Shown piece after piece: positions 62,870 through 64,000 of a DNA stretch of 64,000 nucleotides. How positions within the stretch are numbered: position 1 is the first letter of the stretch; each line of letters begins with the position of its first letter. The stretch comes from Paraglaciecola hydrolytica (lineage in GTDB: Bacteria > Pseudomonadota > Gammaproteobacteria > Enterobacterales > Alteromonadaceae): positions 1 through 64,000 of the forward strand of contig NZ_LSNE01000007.1 in NCBI RefSeq assembly GCF_001565895.1, given 5' to 3'. The translations under genes were made by a program, and so were the position numbers. The notes under the pieces were generated by a model. That model did not search any database. It was not told where the DNA came from and saw nothing but the letters and a program-made list of their open reading frames with translations.

Positions 62870-64000
62870 ATGTCAGTGCATCTACTCAGTAAAACTAAAC
62901 CAGAATTCCGACAGTCACTGGAGCAAGAGTTTGCAACGTTTATCGAGCTACAGGCCCAGCGATTTAATCCTAATAATTGCCTTAAAATCGACTTTCATTG
63001 TCATGATCACAATAGTGATGTGCCCGATGAACTTTGGGGACGCATACTACGATTACCCGAAACCTGGCTGAAAACCAAAAAACTGGTATCCACCTTAGTT
63101 GCCAATGGCAATTCAGCCCTGACAATCACTAACCACAATAATGCACGTTCTTGTTGGGAGCTAAAAGATAGCGGCCAAGATGTCTTAGTCGGCGCTGAAT
63201 TTACCTGCTACTTTCCAGAATATGAGTTGTTTATTCATGTGCTGACTTACGGTTTTAGCCGTGATCAGGAAGTGGTACTGAATAAAAAACGCCAGAATAT
63301 TTATGATTTTCTACGATATGCCGCCGACGAAGATATCCCGGTTATTTTGCCTCACCCTTTGTATTTTTATACCCGTAACGACTTAATCGACTTGTCGTTA
63401 TTTGAAAAACTGGCGGTGATGTTTTCGCGTTTTGAAGTATTAAACGGCCAGCGCGACCTGTGGCAAAGTGTCTTAACGCTTAATTGGCTACAAAGCCTAA
63501 CGCCTGAAAAAATCACTGAATACGCCAGACGGCACAATCTTAATCCAGCGACTTTTGGGGTTGATCCCAAGCAGCCTAAAGTGCTGACTGGCGGCTCGGA
63601 TGATCATACCGGAATTTTTGCAGGGCAGTGTGGCTCGTGGTTGTATGTGCCTAATTTGCAAGAAAGACTCAAAACAGAAAAGCCCTCAGAGTTAGCACTC
63701 GAAGCCCTGAAAAAAGGCAATATTGCACCTTTTGGTCAAATCGCTGAAAACCAAAAATTGAATATTTCCTTATTGGATTATTTTTCTCAAGTTGCGACCA
63801 AAATTAAAGATCCCGGTTTGTTACGTATCCTTTTACACCGTGGTTCTACCTGGGACAAAATTGGCTGTTTTGCCGTTTCTAATGTGTTGTTAGAGATGCA
63901 AAAACACAAAAAGACCATGAAGTTTTTCTCCTTTGTGCATGATGCCCTGCAAGGTAAAAAACCGAACAAACTGCTGAAGTGGCAGGTATCGAAAGACTAC
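62870..64000 (+). CDS. PHP-domain protein (incomplete at the window end)
   Basis: The visible 377 residues start 12 bases after the aminotransferase gene and run off the edge. The PHP metallohydrolase core is shown by IDFHCHDHNSDVP near residue 40, LTITNHNNA near 85, GAEFTCYF near 105, ILPHPLYFY near 165 and GGSDDHTG near 245, which supply the His/Asp metal ligands. Unlike polymerase-type PHP domains, the sequence has an extra helical region after about 260, so a larger fusion may follow downstream. Likely operon partner of the aminotransferase; substrate unknown. Confidence 0.78.
   Translation, partial: MSVHLLSKTKPEFRQSLEQEFATFIELQAQRFNPNNCLKIDFHCHDHNSDVPDELWGRILRLPETWLKTKKLVSTLVANGNSALTITNHNNARSCWELKDSGQDVLVGAEFTCYFPEYELFIHVLTYGFSRDQEVVLNKKRQNIYDFLRYAADEDIPVILPHPLYFYTRNDLIDLSLFEKLAVMFSRFEVLNGQRDLWQSVLTLNWLQSLTPEKITEYARRHNLNPATFGVDPKQPKVLTGGSDDHTGIFAGQCGSWLYVPNLQERLKTEKPSELALEALKKGNIAPFGQIAENQKLNISLLDYFSQVATKIKDPGLLRILLHRGSTWDKIGCFAVSNVLLEMQKHKKTMKFFSFVHDALQGKKPNKLLKWQVSKDY

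Overview
The window looks like chromosomal DNA of a marine gammaproteobacterium of the Alteromonadaceae type (Glaciecola/Paraglaciecola/Alteromonas-like). This is inferred from gene families and order: a ygfB-pepP-ubiI cluster beside a 6S RNA, an mmsA-type valine operon with a LiuR-like operator, arabinan-degrading GH43 enzymes with an SSS sugar symporter, and many two-component genes. No taxonomic marker such as rRNA is present, so genus is not fixed.

Left edge (1-2907): the right-hand part of a Tn7-like CRISPR-associated transposon (CAST, type I-F3, Tn6677-like). It carries the 3' part of a cas8/cas5 fusion cut by an IS21-like insertion-sequence end, then intact cas7f and cas6f, a three-repeat mini CRISPR array with a divergent last repeat, and a right end with three TnsB-type repeats that finishes in the terminal ATCAACA at 2907. 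The tnsABC/tniQ side lies outside the window. It sits just upstream of a short integrase-like remnant (2970-3254).

3.4-17.2 kb: a double PRC-barrel protein, aconitase A, then an arabinan/arabinose locus (two GH43 enzymes, SSS symporter, FadR-type GntR regulator, SDR sugar dehydrogenase, TSUP permease). Three near-identical TTGTAnTACAA palindromes mark it as one local regulon. A membrane diguanylate cyclase and a receiver-TPR protein follow.

17.4-32.4 kb: a complete valine-catabolic operon (mmsA, isobutyryl-CoA dehydrogenase, 3-hydroxyisobutyryl-CoA hydrolase, mmsB, SDR). Then a minus-strand series: rpiA, ygfA, a GAF hybrid kinase, nucleoside hydrolase and ribokinase (a nucleoside-to-ribose-5-phosphate salvage route), an unknown gene and 6S RNA. 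Divergent from it lies ygfB-pepP-ubiI and a small lipoprotein.

32.4-44 kb: a Cys-tRNA(Pro) deacylase, a second small lipoprotein, a solute-binding-like protein, TSUP permease, rhodanese, ribosome hibernation factor, ahpC-ahpF, and a MacAB-like efflux operon (adaptor, ATPase, two permeases) flanked on both sides by CTAG-rich repeats.

44-54.4 kb: a serine hydrolase, then a dense signalling cluster (sigma-54 response regulator, a stand-alone HisKA-like miniprotein, a CHASE3 kinase, a single-domain receiver and a four-part hybrid kinase), a hemerythrin-like protein, a dual-specificity-phosphatase/diacylglycerol-kinase fusion, and a RibD-type reductase that may have been acquired.

54.6-64 kb: small envelope and stress proteins (BON, DUF2254, entericidin-like lipoprotein, DUF1328), a solute-binding protein, an HBM-type chemoreceptor, and divergent from it a membrane-anchored class-III aminotransferase and a PHP-domain protein cut by the window end, with Pho-box-like repeats between them. 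The intergenic DNA is notable for several tandem arrays built on CTAG-containing units and for a dispersed MITE-like repeat present twice.
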